The position numbers and the translations under genes are program-made. From Solobacterium sp. (GTDB taxonomy: Bacteria > Bacillota_I > Bacilli_A > Erysipelotrichales > Erysipelotrichaceae), in the NCBI GenBank assembly GCA_024693325.1, contig JAILLA010000124.1, forward strand, positions 1 through 35,253: a stretch of 35,253 nucleotides of DNA, given 5' to 3'. The notes below the pieces were generated by a model. The model ran no database searches and was not told where the DNA came from. It saw only the letters and a list, made by a program, of their open reading frames with translations. Below are positions 23,041-31,351 of the stretch, piece after piece (the first letter of the stretch is position 1; every line of letters begins with the position of its first letter).

Positions 23041-23790
23041 ATGTCGTTCAGAAAGATACTTTCCTCACTCAGAAAAGCAGATACTGACTATCAGATGGTC
23101 AATGACGGAGACCGCATCTGTGTCGGAGTTTCCGGCGGCAAGGATTCTGTTCTCCTGCTGTACGCGCTTGAACAGTACAGACGCGTCAAACAGCATTACG
23201 ATCATTGTGATTTCAGCGTCATCGGCATCCACCTGAATATGGGTTTTGAGGGAGAGGATATTTCTCCCCTTTCAGCGTATTTCAAAGAACATGGGATCGA
23301 ACTGATCAGCGTTGATACGGACCTGTATGAAACACTCCTCCATTATCCGAAAAACAACGGCAATCTCAGCTGCTCCAGATGCTCCGCCCTGCGCAAAGGT
23401 GCGCTGACGAATGCGGCAGCGAGGTATCAGTGCAATAAGATCGCCCTGGGACATCATGGTGACGATGCTGTAGAGACATTGCTGATGAATATGATACATG
23501 GAAGCCGGATCTCCGTTTTTGAGCCGGTCAGCCATCTTTCCTATTCCGGAATGGATATGATCCGTCCCATGATCTATGTGTTTGAGGAAGAGATCAGAAA
23601 GGCAGCCGAAGAAGAACTGCAGATCCCCATCGTCAAAAGCAGATGTCCGAACAATAACCGGACAGCGCGCTCAGCTGCCGGAGACATCCTTCAGATGATC
23701 TGTGATCAGTATCCGAACGCCAGAAAAAACATGCTGTCTTCTCTTTCAAACACGGAAAATGTCAGTCTCTGGAAGAAATTCAAAGGATAA
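23041..23790 (+). CDS. TtcA-like tRNA thiolase (PP-loop ATPase)
   Basis: This 249-residue protein belongs to the PP-loop ATPase group that includes TtcA (2-thiocytidine in tRNA). The pyrophosphatase loop is SGGKDS at 31-36. Cys111 and Cys114 (CSRC) and Cys202 fit the three cysteines that hold the iron-sulfur cluster of TtcA-type enzymes, and GHHGDDAVETLLMNM is also typical. The start at 23041 has AAGGAGG; the frame to 23020 lies in the promoter. It is divergent from truB, another tRNA-modifying gene. The exact modified base could differ from that of TtcA. Confidence 0.88.
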   Translation: MSFRKILSSLRKADTDYQMVNDGDRICVGVSGGKDSVLLLYALEQYRRVKQHYDHCDFSVIGIHLNMGFEGEDISPLSAYFKEHGIELISVDTDLYETLLHYPKNNGNLSCSRCSALRKGALTNAAARYQCNKIALGHHGDDAVETLLMNMIHGSRISVFEPVSHLSYSGMDMIRPMIYVFEEEIRKAAEEELQIPIVKSRCPNNNRTARSAAGDILQMICDQYPNARKNMLSSLSNTENVSLWKKFKG

Positions 23791-23795
23791 TATCC

Positions 23796-23824
23796 TTGAC
23801 AAGCATGCATATGTGATTGATAAT
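23796..23824 (+). promoter_or_regulatory. Promoter of the lysine-riboswitch transporter operon
   Basis: TTGACA (23796-23801), 17-bp spacer, GATAAT (23819-23824), starting six bases after the stop of the TtcA-like gene. Confidence 0.88.
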
Positions 23825-23844
23825 CGTACCTGTTAAAGTAAATC

Positions 23845-24003
23845 GGTAGAGGTAGCGGCGCAGATAAGTAACCTGCGGAGTCGGCAGACTTTGAACCAGG
23901 TGAAAGGCAATCGCCGCCGAACACAGATGACCGGCATGTCACTGTGTGGGGATACGGACAAGATCCGTATCACTCCTTCATCCATAGATGAAGAGGCGCT
24001 ATT
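23845..24003 (+). ncRNA. Lysine riboswitch (L box) aptamer
   Basis: The leader carries the conserved L-box segments: AGAGG-x-GCGGCGCAGATAAGTAAC near the 5' end, AGGTGAAAGGC and GCCGAA in the middle, and AGAGGCGCTATTAC at the 3' end. P1 pairs GGTAGCG (23851-23857) with CGCTATT (23997-24003). A 7-bp arm (GATACGG with CCGTATC) lies in the 3' half. The RNA is followed by a terminator directly before the transporter genes. Lysine binding should stabilise P1 and favour termination. Confidence 0.92.
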
Positions 24004-24018
24004 ACTTATGGACATCTC

Positions 24019-24049
24019 CCGTATGTGATAGCATACGGTTTATTTTTTG
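24019..24049 (+). terminator. Riboswitch expression-platform terminator
   Basis: CCGTATG with CATACGG form a 7-bp stem with a six-base loop followed by TTTATTTTTT. The P1 3' strand GCTAT (23998-24002) can instead pair with ATAGC (24028-24032), which overlaps the terminator 3' arm, so P1 and terminator form together (OFF) while GCTAT-ATAGC would act as antiterminator (ON). Confidence 0.85.
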
Positions 24050-24062
24050 CAAGGAGGAAGTT

Positions 24063-24914
24063 ATGAAGAACTTTAGAAACACATTGATTCTCGCATCCTG
24101 TCTGCTGCTTGCCGGCTGCAGTTCATCCAATGCACCTGGATCCTCAGGCGACTCCAATACACAGAACTCCGATAAACCCGTCCTGCGTGTCGGTATGGAA
24201 TGCAACTACGCACCGTTCAACTGGACAACAACAGAAGCAGGTCAGACAGCAAAGCAGATCTCTTCCGTTGATTACTGTGACGGATACGATGTCATTATCG
24301 CAACTGAAGTCGCTGAGGGACTCGGCAGAGAAGTTGAGATCGTCAAGACAGACTGGGACAACCTGATCCCTTCCCTGAACAATGGTGAGATCGACGCCAT
24401 CATCGCCGGTATGACAGACACACCGACAAGACGTGAATCAGTCAACTTCACGACTCCGTACTATGTATCGGAAGAAGTCGTTATCGTCCGTAAGGATTCC
24501 GATGTTGCCGGCATCACATCCATCCAGGAACTGTCCGGCAAAAAGGTCGTCGGCCAGATGGGAACACTTTATGATGAGATCATCGACCAGATCAGCGGCG
24601 TTATCCATGTAGAAGCAGCTACTGACTTCCCTGCAGCGATCAACGCACTGCAGCACGGCGATGTTGACGCAGTCACATCCGAGCTCCCTGTAGCGATCGG
24701 TGTCACATCCGCTAACTCTGACCTCACATATATCCAGTTCGAAAAAGGCAAAGGCTTTGCCGGCGAAGAAGATGCTACAGTATCCATCGCTGTCGCAAAA
24801 GACAATCCCGAACTTCAGGCTCAGATCCAGGAGATCCTCGACAAGATCAGCGAAGACGAAAGAAACGTAATCATGCAGGCAGCTGTTGAACGTCAGCCTG
24901 CTGTCAACGAATAA
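24063..24914 (+). CDS. Amino-acid-binding lipoprotein of an ABC transporter (probably lysine)
   Basis: This 283-residue substrate-binding lipoprotein has lipobox LAGC (Cys19) and a Ser/Asn-rich tether. The fold is that of amino-acid ABC receptors: VGMECNYAPFNW, then GYDVIIATEVAEGLG, IPSLNNGEIDAIIAGM, and RRESVNFTTPYY. The start at 24063 has AAGGAGG just after the riboswitch terminator. Ligand specificity is inferred from the upstream lysine riboswitch rather than from residues, since the family is similar for polar and basic amino acids. Confidence 0.9.
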   Translation: MKNFRNTLILASCLLLAGCSSSNAPGSSGDSNTQNSDKPVLRVGMECNYAPFNWTTTEAGQTAKQISSVDYCDGYDVIIATEVAEGLGREVEIVKTDWDNLIPSLNNGEIDAIIAGMTDTPTRRESVNFTTPYYVSEEVVIVRKDSDVAGITSIQELSGKKVVGQMGTLYDEIIDQISGVIHVEAATDFPAAINALQHGDVDAVTSELPVAIGVTSANSDLTYIQFEKGKGFAGEEDATVSIAVAKDNPELQAQIQEILDKISEDERNVIMQAAVERQPAVNE

Positions 24915-24916
24915 AC

Positions 24917-25678
24917 ATGAATTTCTGGCAGATCTGCCTGAATATACTGTCCACCTATGGCCAGAGCTTCCTGCTCGGCATCAGAATGACACTTCTGATC
25001 TCCCTGTCAGGTACATTGATCGGTCTTCTGATCGGTCTGATGGTCGGAGGCTTCAGAGCAGTTACACTGGACTATACGGCTTCCACAGCCGCAAAGATCC
25101 TGAAAAAGATCTTTGATATCATCACGAAAATCTATATTGATATATTCAGAGGAACACCGATGATGGTACAGGCAGTGTTTCTGTATTTCGCCCTTCTGAA
25201 CGTCATTCACTGGGATAAGCTGACCGCTGCTATCTTCGTTATATCCATCAACACAGGTGCCTATATGGCAGAGATCATCCGCTCAGGCATCCAGGCTGTG
25301 GATAAAGGTCAGACAGAAGCCGCAAGAAGCCTCGGCATGTCCAATGCCCAGACGATGATGGAAGTCGTCCTGCCTCAGGCGATCATCAATGCCTTCCCTT
25401 CCATCGGCAATGAATTCATTGTCAACATCAAGGACTCATCGGTACTCATGATCATCTCGATCAGTGACCTGATGTTCCAGGCAAAATCCATTGCAGGAAC
25501 GACATATCACTTCGAACAGACATATTTTGTAACAGCAATGATCTATTTCGTTCTGACAAAGACTGCATCGGTCATCCTGAACTTCATTGAAAAGAAAATG
25601 AACAACAAGACAGTCAGTCTTCCTCAGTCAGTCACAGATCCGAAAAATATGACGTTAGCCAACAACGGGGAGGACTGA
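24917..25678 (+). CDS. Amino-acid ABC transporter permease
   Basis: This 253-residue inner membrane protein is of the HisM/HisQ type, with about five transmembrane segments beginning around residue 17. The cytoplasmic EAA loop ([20 protein letters not shown], about residues 135-155) contacts the ATPase. As only one permease is encoded, it presumably works as a homodimer. It starts two bases after the receptor stop. Confidence 0.92.
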   Translation: MNFWQICLNILSTYGQSFLLGIRMTLLISLSGTLIGLLIGLMVGGFRAVTLDYTASTAAKILKKIFDIITKIYIDIFRGTPMMVQAVFLYFALLNVIHWDKLTAAIFVISINTGAYMAEIIRSGIQAVDKGQTEAARSLGMSNAQTMMEVVLPQAIINAFPSIGNEFIVNIKDSSVLMIISISDLMFQAKSIAGTTYHFEQTYFVTAMIYFVLTKTASVILNFIEKKMNNKTVSLPQSVTDPKNMTLANNGED

Positions 25679-25679
25679 T

Positions 25680-26417
25680 ATGACAGATCAGAACATTGTA
25701 GAGATCCGCAATATTCACAAGCGGTTCGGCGATCTTGAAGTACTGAAAGGCGTTGACTTTGACGTCAGACAGCAAGAAGTCATCTGCCTGATCGGCAAAT
25801 CCGGTTCCGGCAAATCAACACTGCTTCGCTGCATCAACCTGCTTGAAAAGCCGGACGACGGAGAGATCAGGGTATTCGGTGAAGATATCCTTCACATCAG
25901 GAATGTTGACGCATACAGGGCAAAAGTAGGCATGTGCTTCCAGCAGTTCAATCTGTTCAATAACATGAATGTCCTGAAGAACTGCATGATCTCACAGGAA
26001 CGCGTTCTGAAGCGTCCTGCTTCGGAAGCCCGTGAAAAAGCACTGTATTACCTGAATAAAGTCGGCATGTCTGAATTTATCCACGCAGACAGCAGAAACC
26101 TCTCAGGCGGCCAGAAACAGCGTGTTGCCATCGCGAGAGCGCTCTGCATGGATCCGAAGCTGATGCTGTTTGATGAACCGACCTCAGCACTTGACCCCGA
26201 AATGGTCGGTGAAGTCCTGAACGTCATGAAACAGCTGGCAGAAGAAGGTCTGACGATGATCATCGTGACTCATGAAATGAACTTTGCGCGGGAAGTCGCA
26301 GACAGAGTCGTATTCATGGATCAGGGTGTCATTGAAGAACAGGGATCTCCCGAAAAGATCTTCCTGAACCCTCTTTCACCAAGAACGGCAGAATTCCTCG
26401 CAAGATCGATCCACTGA
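25680..26417 (+). CDS. Amino-acid ABC transporter ATP-binding protein
   Basis: This 245-residue ATPase is complete. Walker A is GKSGSGKS at 39-46, the Q-loop lies around 88, the signature LSGGQ is at 141-145, Walker B is LMLFDE at 161-166, and the H-loop is VTHEM near 200. It is the GlnQ/HisP type. The start lies one base after the permease stop, and the operon ends at a terminator just downstream. Confidence 0.95.
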   Translation: MTDQNIVEIRNIHKRFGDLEVLKGVDFDVRQQEVICLIGKSGSGKSTLLRCINLLEKPDDGEIRVFGEDILHIRNVDAYRAKVGMCFQQFNLFNNMNVLKNCMISQERVLKRPASEAREKALYYLNKVGMSEFIHADSRNLSGGQKQRVAIARALCMDPKLMLFDEPTSALDPEMVGEVLNVMKQLAEEGLTMIIVTHEMNFAREVADRVVFMDQGVIEEQGSPEKIFLNPLSPRTAEFLARSIH

Positions 26418-26425
26418 TCAAAAGT

Positions 26426-26448
26426 TCCGGTTCGCCCGGATCTTTTTT
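26426..26448 (+). terminator. Intrinsic terminator of the transporter operon
   Basis: TCCGG-TTCGC-CCGGA hairpin followed by TCTTTTTT. Confidence 0.8.
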
Positions 26449-26452
26449 CAGT

Positions 26453-26458
26453 TACAAT
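26453..26458 (+). promoter_or_regulatory. -10 box of the radical SAM gene
   Basis: TACAAT ends seven bases before the ATG at 26465, so transcription would begin at or within a base or two of the start codon. No strong -35 is seen. Confidence 0.5.
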
Positions 26459-26464
26459 GGTCTC

Positions 26465-27286
26465 ATGCTGAAGCGTGTTTACATCGAGATCACAAGTGCA
26501 TGCAATCTCAGCTGTTCTTTCTGTACCGTATCCTCAAGGGATCGGAAATATATGAAGAGCAGCTTTTTTGAAGCTGTCATCAGACAGGTCAGGGAGTTCA
26601 CGCCATATATCTGTCTTCATGTGCAGGGAGAACCCCTGCTGCATCCGGACATCGATGAGATCCAGACGCTCTGCGATCAATACGGAATGCAGGTACAGCT
26701 TGTTACAAACGGTCTTCTGATCAGCCGTCTGAAACAGCACTCCTGCATCCGCAAGGTATCCTTTTCCGTACAGTCTGTTGAATTCATGAAGAACTCCGCG
26801 AAGGAATACATGGAGCCGGTACTGCAGTATTGTGAACAGGCATCAAAGGCAGAACGACCATATTGCGAACTGCGTTTCTGGCGGACAGATCAGATGTCCC
26901 TTTCAAAGACCAGGGAATGCCTGGACACGCTGCATGATCGTTTTCCGTTTGAAGAAACATCCAAGCCCGGAAGCTACCGTCTGATGAGACATGTCTATGC
27001 AGACTTTTCAAAGCCGTTTGACTGGCCCGATCTGAAGGCAGAACTGATCAGTGAGCGCGGAACCTGCCGCGGCGCACTGGATCAGATCGCCATACTCTGC
27101 GACGGCACTGTCGTCCCCTGCTGTCTGGATGCTGAAGGAGTGATCAGACTGGGAGACCTCAATACTATGACCCTGAAGGATATTCTGAACGGTGAGCGCT
27201 ACAGATCGATCTGTGAAGGCTTCCGCAGGCATGAGCTCCGGGAAGAACTCTGCAGGAAATGTTCTTTCCGAACCAGGTTCCGCTAA
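26465..27286 (+). CDS. Radical SAM/SPASM-domain protein
   Basis: This 273-residue enzyme has the radical SAM cluster motif C13-x3-C17-x2-C20 (CNLSCSFC) near the N-terminus, a Gly-rich VQGEPLLHPD strand, and C-terminal cysteines of a SPASM-like domain (GTCRG, ILCDGTVVPCC, and CRKC near the end), which probably bind a second cluster. Such enzymes modify peptides or proteins, or act in cofactor maturation; no small precursor peptide gene is adjacent. There is no Shine-Dalgarno before the ATG, and a TACAAT -10 lies seven bases upstream, so the mRNA is probably leaderless. Its end overlaps the end of the convergent YukD-like gene by 4 nt. Confidence 0.88.
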   Translation: MLKRVYIEITSACNLSCSFCTVSSRDRKYMKSSFFEAVIRQVREFTPYICLHVQGEPLLHPDIDEIQTLCDQYGMQVQLVTNGLLISRLKQHSCIRKVSFSVQSVEFMKNSAKEYMEPVLQYCEQASKAERPYCELRFWRTDQMSLSKTRECLDTLHDRFPFEETSKPGSYRLMRHVYADFSKPFDWPDLKAELISERGTCRGALDQIAILCDGTVVPCCLDAEGVIRLGDLNTMTLKDILNGERYRSICEGFRRHELREELCRKCSFRTRFR

Positions 27287-27537
27287 CATACGATGATGTA
27301 TCTGCTGCGGGTAATCCCCAGTCTGGACAGCGGTATATCCGGAGCCAGATACTGTTTTGTTTCATGATCAAGGAACAATGCCGGAAGCGGTGTCAGAGAC
27401 TCGTGCAGGAGTTTATGCTGAAGCAGATCATAACACTGATTCAGTGTATAGCTTCCTGAGAAACGGCATTCATACCATACTGACCTGACAGTCACAAACA
27501 TCAGCAGAGTGACTGTTTTTTCATGCCTGTCCGGCAA
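27283..27537 (-). CDS. YukD/EsaB-like ubiquitin-fold protein of the type VII locus
   Basis: This 84-residue protein has the layout of the small YukD/EsaB proteins of type VIIb secretion loci: a first beta hairpin (VTLLMFVTV, WYECRFSG), a helix (TLNQCYDLLQHKLL), and the ending LSRLGITRSRYIIV, which corresponds to the LSxxGIxxGDxLxI end of a ubiquitin-like fold. The likely start is TTG at 27537, since GAGGTGA lies seven bases before it and no better ATG is seen; an internal ATG at 27501 is possible. It overlaps the EssC-like gene by 17 bp. In relatives this protein is needed for secretion but is not itself secreted; its role here is inferred from fold and position. Confidence 0.7.
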   Translation of the reverse strand: MPDRHEKTVTLLMFVTVRSVWYECRFSGSYTLNQCYDLLQHKLLHESLTPLPALFLDHETKQYLAPDIPLSRLGITRSRYIIVC

Positions 27538-30500
27538 GCTGTATCACCTCGCTTTTCGCTCCGCTGATCCAGATACCCTGTCCTTCACAGATCCGGTATT
27601 TCTGTCTGACGGAAATAACATACTGGTCATGGAAACCCTCACCGATATACAAAACCGGAAATGTTTTCTTTTGGGACATGTGCAGTGTTTCACGATATGA
27701 GTCGAGACTCATGAAAATGATTTTCCCTTTTGTATCCGGTTCCGGGTCCATGACAGTTTCAACAGGATAGGCAGCCTTGTAGATCTCGTAGAGGCTTTCC
27801 AGTTCCTCAGGATATGTTGCGATCACCAGCAATGTTTCATCTGAAGGAATGTCTTTCCACATGCATGTCTTCCTGCTGATGCCTAACGGTATGCCATTTC
27901 CTGCATAATCGCTCAGTGATATCTTTTCCGGCATGACAGGCAGGTGTTCTGATACGGTTTGGGGAAACCTTCTGCAGAATTCCATACACCTCTGACTGAG
28001 CTGTTTTTCACCGATCAGCGGATAGACAAACCGGAGGATCTCTTTATCATTGATCAGACCGAAACCGTTCCCGTTTTCCGTGATCCTGACATTCCGTTCA
28101 AAGAACGTGCTTAAGTCGGACAGATTCGTATTCTTCAGACTGATCCTTGTCCTGAAAAGTGCAAGGTCCCTGTAAGGAAACGAAGATGAACCTGATGCCA
28201 TTAAGACGAATCTCACATTGTATTTTTCACAGCTGTCCATGATCCTGCGAAGTCTGATATGAAGCGTATCATTCATTTCCTGTATGATCGCGTAATCCGT
28301 AATGATCACCCACAGCGTACGTCGGCGTTCCTTCTCCTGGATCATTGCCAGCAGTCTTTCGATGAACTCCTGATCTGTTAAAGAAGCATGTCCGATCATA
28401 ACAGGACATTCTCTGATCCATGTTTCCCGGATACCGAGATCATCCAGGAGACAGTATTCGTACTGATCCGTCATCATCGTCATATACAGGAAGGCCTTCA
28501 GAAATGAGAGTCTGACCTCACGTTCCATGGCTGTTACTGCAATACCGGGAATCATACCCTTGATCATCAATGGCGGCTGAGTTCCTTTGTGGTAGTCATC
28601 CATAATGCCAAGACAGCCATATGGGAGAGATGCGGTCTCATGTTCATCCAGCTGATGCAGTTCTTCACGCCAGATCCCTTCCGTCCGTATATCCATAGAT
28701 GCTCCGTACTGGATCAGGTAACGAACGATCATTGCCCCTTCAGACACGGATGACATCTCCCCTCCATAGCTGTCCATGATCGCTCCGGTATGGCTGATAA
28801 GAGCAGCTGATGCCTCCTGTACAGCGATCTTTTTACCGGCATATCCGCCTTTTCCGCGTATGGATACGCCGTCACAGCTCATGATGAATTCACCTGGAGC
28901 GTGCAGGGAATATGCTTCATCCGAATGCAGCACTTCGATCGAGTCCTGTCGGTTCTGTACTTTGAGACAGATCGTAAACCGGCAGTTCGATGTGATCTGT
29001 TCATCTACGATCCCTGCAGGTTTCTGAGTTGCCAGGATCAGGTGCATTCCCAGGCTTCTGCCGACTCTTGCCAGTGAGATCAGTTCCTTCAGAAAGTCAG
29101 GATATTCTTTCCGCAGTTCAGCAAATTCATCAACCAGAATGATCAGATGAGGAAGATAAGGCAGCTGCGGTTTCCATAATCTCTGATAATCATCGATATT
29201 GGAAATCGCATTGCCGGAAATGCTGCCGGCTTCATGGAACAGACGTTCCCTTCGTCTGCATTCATTGGCAAACGATACAATTGCCCGGTCGATCCCGTTT
29301 TCATTGAGGTTTGTCAGCACCCCCGCCAGATGCGGGATCGCCGTATCCCCGCAGGACAGGGACTGCAGTATACCGCCGCCTTTAAAATCGATCAGAATAT
29401 ACTGCAGTTCTCTAGGTGAATAGTTCACTGACAGACCAAGCAGAATACTCAATATCAGTTCTGATTTGCCGCTGCCTGTTGTGCCGGCGATCAGTCCATG
29501 CGGTCCCATACCTGTTTCATGCAGATTCAGACAGATCACATTGCCGGACCCGTCCAGTCCGACAGGTGTCTGCAGGGCTTCAAAAGTGTGATGTTTCTGC
29601 CAGTTTTCCCTGATCGGCAGGTCCTGCGGTTCTGTGCAGTGAAACAGATCGAGGAAACCCGGATCAAGAACTCTGTAGGCAGTTCCTGCACGGTATCTGC
29701 TGTTCAGCACGGATGTCAACGAATACAGATCGATCGCTTTGATATCATCCGCTTTGATACGCATCTTATGTCCCGGCTCTTCCAAAACCAGCATGCCTTC
29801 TGTGTATTTTACTGACAGTTCGTGTTCATTGGTTAATTCATTTCTGCCTGATATCCAGATCATCCTTCTTCCTGAAGGAATCTCCTGCAGCAGTTCCCTG
29901 TTCATTACAACATACAGGAGATCACTTTGCGTCTCTGCTGAATCCTGCAGGATGATGCGGCTGTTTTCCGTGATGATCATGCGCTGTTCATGCTCATACA
30001 AGTGCGGGATATTACGGATCCATATATGCTTTTGTTCAAATTCGGGAGTGCATAAGATCCTCAGTTTCAGTGTTCCGGGAGCACTTGAAAATAAGACACG
30101 GAACAGTAAGACCCATAAATACCGCTCTGTTTCATGGTCATCCTGGAAGTAAATACATTGATATTTGGAAAAATCTCTCACAATAACAGTGTTATCAAGT
30201 CTTTTTAGCTGCTCCGGAAGCTCGATCATACGCTGATACAGTCCGTCTGTATGGCTCAGCTGAAAACGTTGTCCCAGCTGTATATCAAATGATTCAGTAC
30301 CGATCCCTAATCTGACGGTAAAATGATCCTTCCGGTACCGGGCAGGTCCGGGGATCAGAGGATATTGTGTTTCTGCCTGGTTCCTGTATGTTTCTTCATA
30401 TCTTCTGATCCTCGCTGTAAGGTCATCCAGATATTCACTGTACGACCTGATTCTGTGCCTGATCTGCCGCTTCTGTACATGCTGTTCATACATTCTCTGC

Positions 30501-31351
30501 ATAGGCATCCAGAACAGTGAACTTAACAGCATACATACCGGCAGGATCACCAGCGGAATCATCTCATCCAGCTGTCTGCCGTTCAGCATGCCGTTATATA
30601 TGGAAAATGAACTTGTGACGAAAGATGCCATGGCCATGGTGACTGCCGGACCGATCGTCAGGATCAGCGGCATTCTGCGCATAGGCATGATCTGCATCGG
30701 TTCTTCCAGATCCTCACGGAATGTCCGCGACACCATTTCCTGCCCTTCCATATCCGGAACGACAACTTTGTCAGGCTGTATGAAGCTTGTTGTGTCTGCT
30801 GTTTCCAAAGGTTCCAGCTGAACGAGAATATTGCTGCAGGTGTTTACCAGGAGGATGTCTCCGACAATAATCATGACTGCATTCAATATCTCAATCCTGT
30901 TTGTGATATGCAGGTCCTGATACTCATTTACGATCATCTGATCAACAGCCAATACACCGCTCCTGTACATATCACTGACCGACAGCTGACGGATATCCAG
31001 CCGGATATGCTGTTCCCTGATCAGGGGATGGATGATCCGGATATCATCCGATCCAGAACAGCCGGCGGTAATGACATCCTTACCCGGTCTGTATCTTTTG
31101 AACCGGTCCCATCCGGAATCATCCTCAAATCTGATCAGTGCTGCTTTCTCTCCTGTCTCCGTATGACGGCAGACAGTGATGCCGGTATGACTGACATCTT
31201 CCGTTACGATCTTATCCGCCACCTCCAGTATCATCTGTCCGTCCGAATTGCTGATCCTGCATGGTTCGTTCAGAATATTGAATGCTGTTTTTCTGCCTTC
31301 TTCGATCCTGAATGTCTCTGTCCTTTTGCCCTGGATGAGTTTAATGAGCAT
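27521..31351 (-). CDS. essC: EssC-like type VII secretion ATPase (FtsK/SpoIIIE family)
   Basis: This 1276-residue membrane ATPase has EssC architecture. The first 190 residues hold FHA-like sequence, followed by two transmembrane helices (about 226-251 and 264-281) and a helical linker. The first FtsK/SpoIIIE domain has Walker A GTTGSGKS (about 623-630), FKGGG, Walker B LVDEF (Asp741, Glu742) and LATQKPAGIVDEQI. The following two ATPase-like domains (about 880-1090 and 1140-1276) keep the overall spacing but have no Walker A motif. The ATG at 31351 is preferred to 31363 because GAGGA precedes it. It is the motor that engages WXG100 substrates, encoded in the same operon. Confidence 0.9.
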   Translation of the reverse strand: MLIKLIQGKRTETFRIEEGRKTAFNILNEPCRISNSDGQMILEVADKIVTEDVSHTGITVCRHTETGEKAALIRFEDDSGWDRFKRYRPGKDVITAGCSGSDDIRIIHPLIREQHIRLDIRQLSVSDMYRSGVLAVDQMIVNEYQDLHITNRIEILNAVMIIVGDILLVNTCSNILVQLEPLETADTTSFIQPDKVVVPDMEGQEMVSRTFREDLEEPMQIMPMRRMPLILTIGPAVTMAMASFVTSSFSIYNGMLNGRQLDEMIPLVILPVCMLLSSLFWMPMQRMYEQHVQKRQIRHRIRSYSEYLDDLTARIRRYEETYRNQAETQYPLIPGPARYRKDHFTVRLGIGTESFDIQLGQRFQLSHTDGLYQRMIELPEQLKRLDNTVIVRDFSKYQCIYFQDDHETERYLWVLLFRVLFSSAPGTLKLRILCTPEFEQKHIWIRNIPHLYEHEQRMIITENSRIILQDSAETQSDLLYVVMNRELLQEIPSGRRMIWISGRNELTNEHELSVKYTEGMLVLEEPGHKMRIKADDIKAIDLYSLTSVLNSRYRAGTAYRVLDPGFLDLFHCTEPQDLPIRENWQKHHTFEALQTPVGLDGSGNVICLNLHETGMGPHGLIAGTTGSGKSELILSILLGLSVNYSPRELQYILIDFKGGGILQSLSCGDTAIPHLAGVLTNLNENGIDRAIVSFANECRRRERLFHEAGSISGNAISNIDDYQRLWKPQLPYLPHLIILVDEFAELRKEYPDFLKELISLARVGRSLGMHLILATQKPAGIVDEQITSNCRFTICLKVQNRQDSIEVLHSDEAYSLHAPGEFIMSCDGVSIRGKGGYAGKKIAVQEASAALISHTGAIMDSYGGEMSSVSEGAMIVRYLIQYGASMDIRTEGIWREELHQLDEHETASLPYGCLGIMDDYHKGTQPPLMIKGMIPGIAVTAMEREVRLSFLKAFLYMTMMTDQYEYCLLDDLGIRETWIRECPVMIGHASLTDQEFIERLLAMIQEKERRRTLWVIITDYAIIQEMNDTLHIRLRRIMDSCEKYNVRFVLMASGSSSFPYRDLALFRTRISLKNTNLSDLSTFFERNVRITENGNGFGLINDKEILRFVYPLIGEKQLSQRCMEFCRRFPQTVSEHLPVMPEKISLSDYAGNGIPLGISRKTCMWKDIPSDETLLVIATYPEELESLYEIYKAAYPVETVMDPEPDTKGKIIFMSLDSYRETLHMSQKKTFPVLYIGEGFHDQYVISVRQKYRICEGQGIWISGAKSEVIQLAGQA

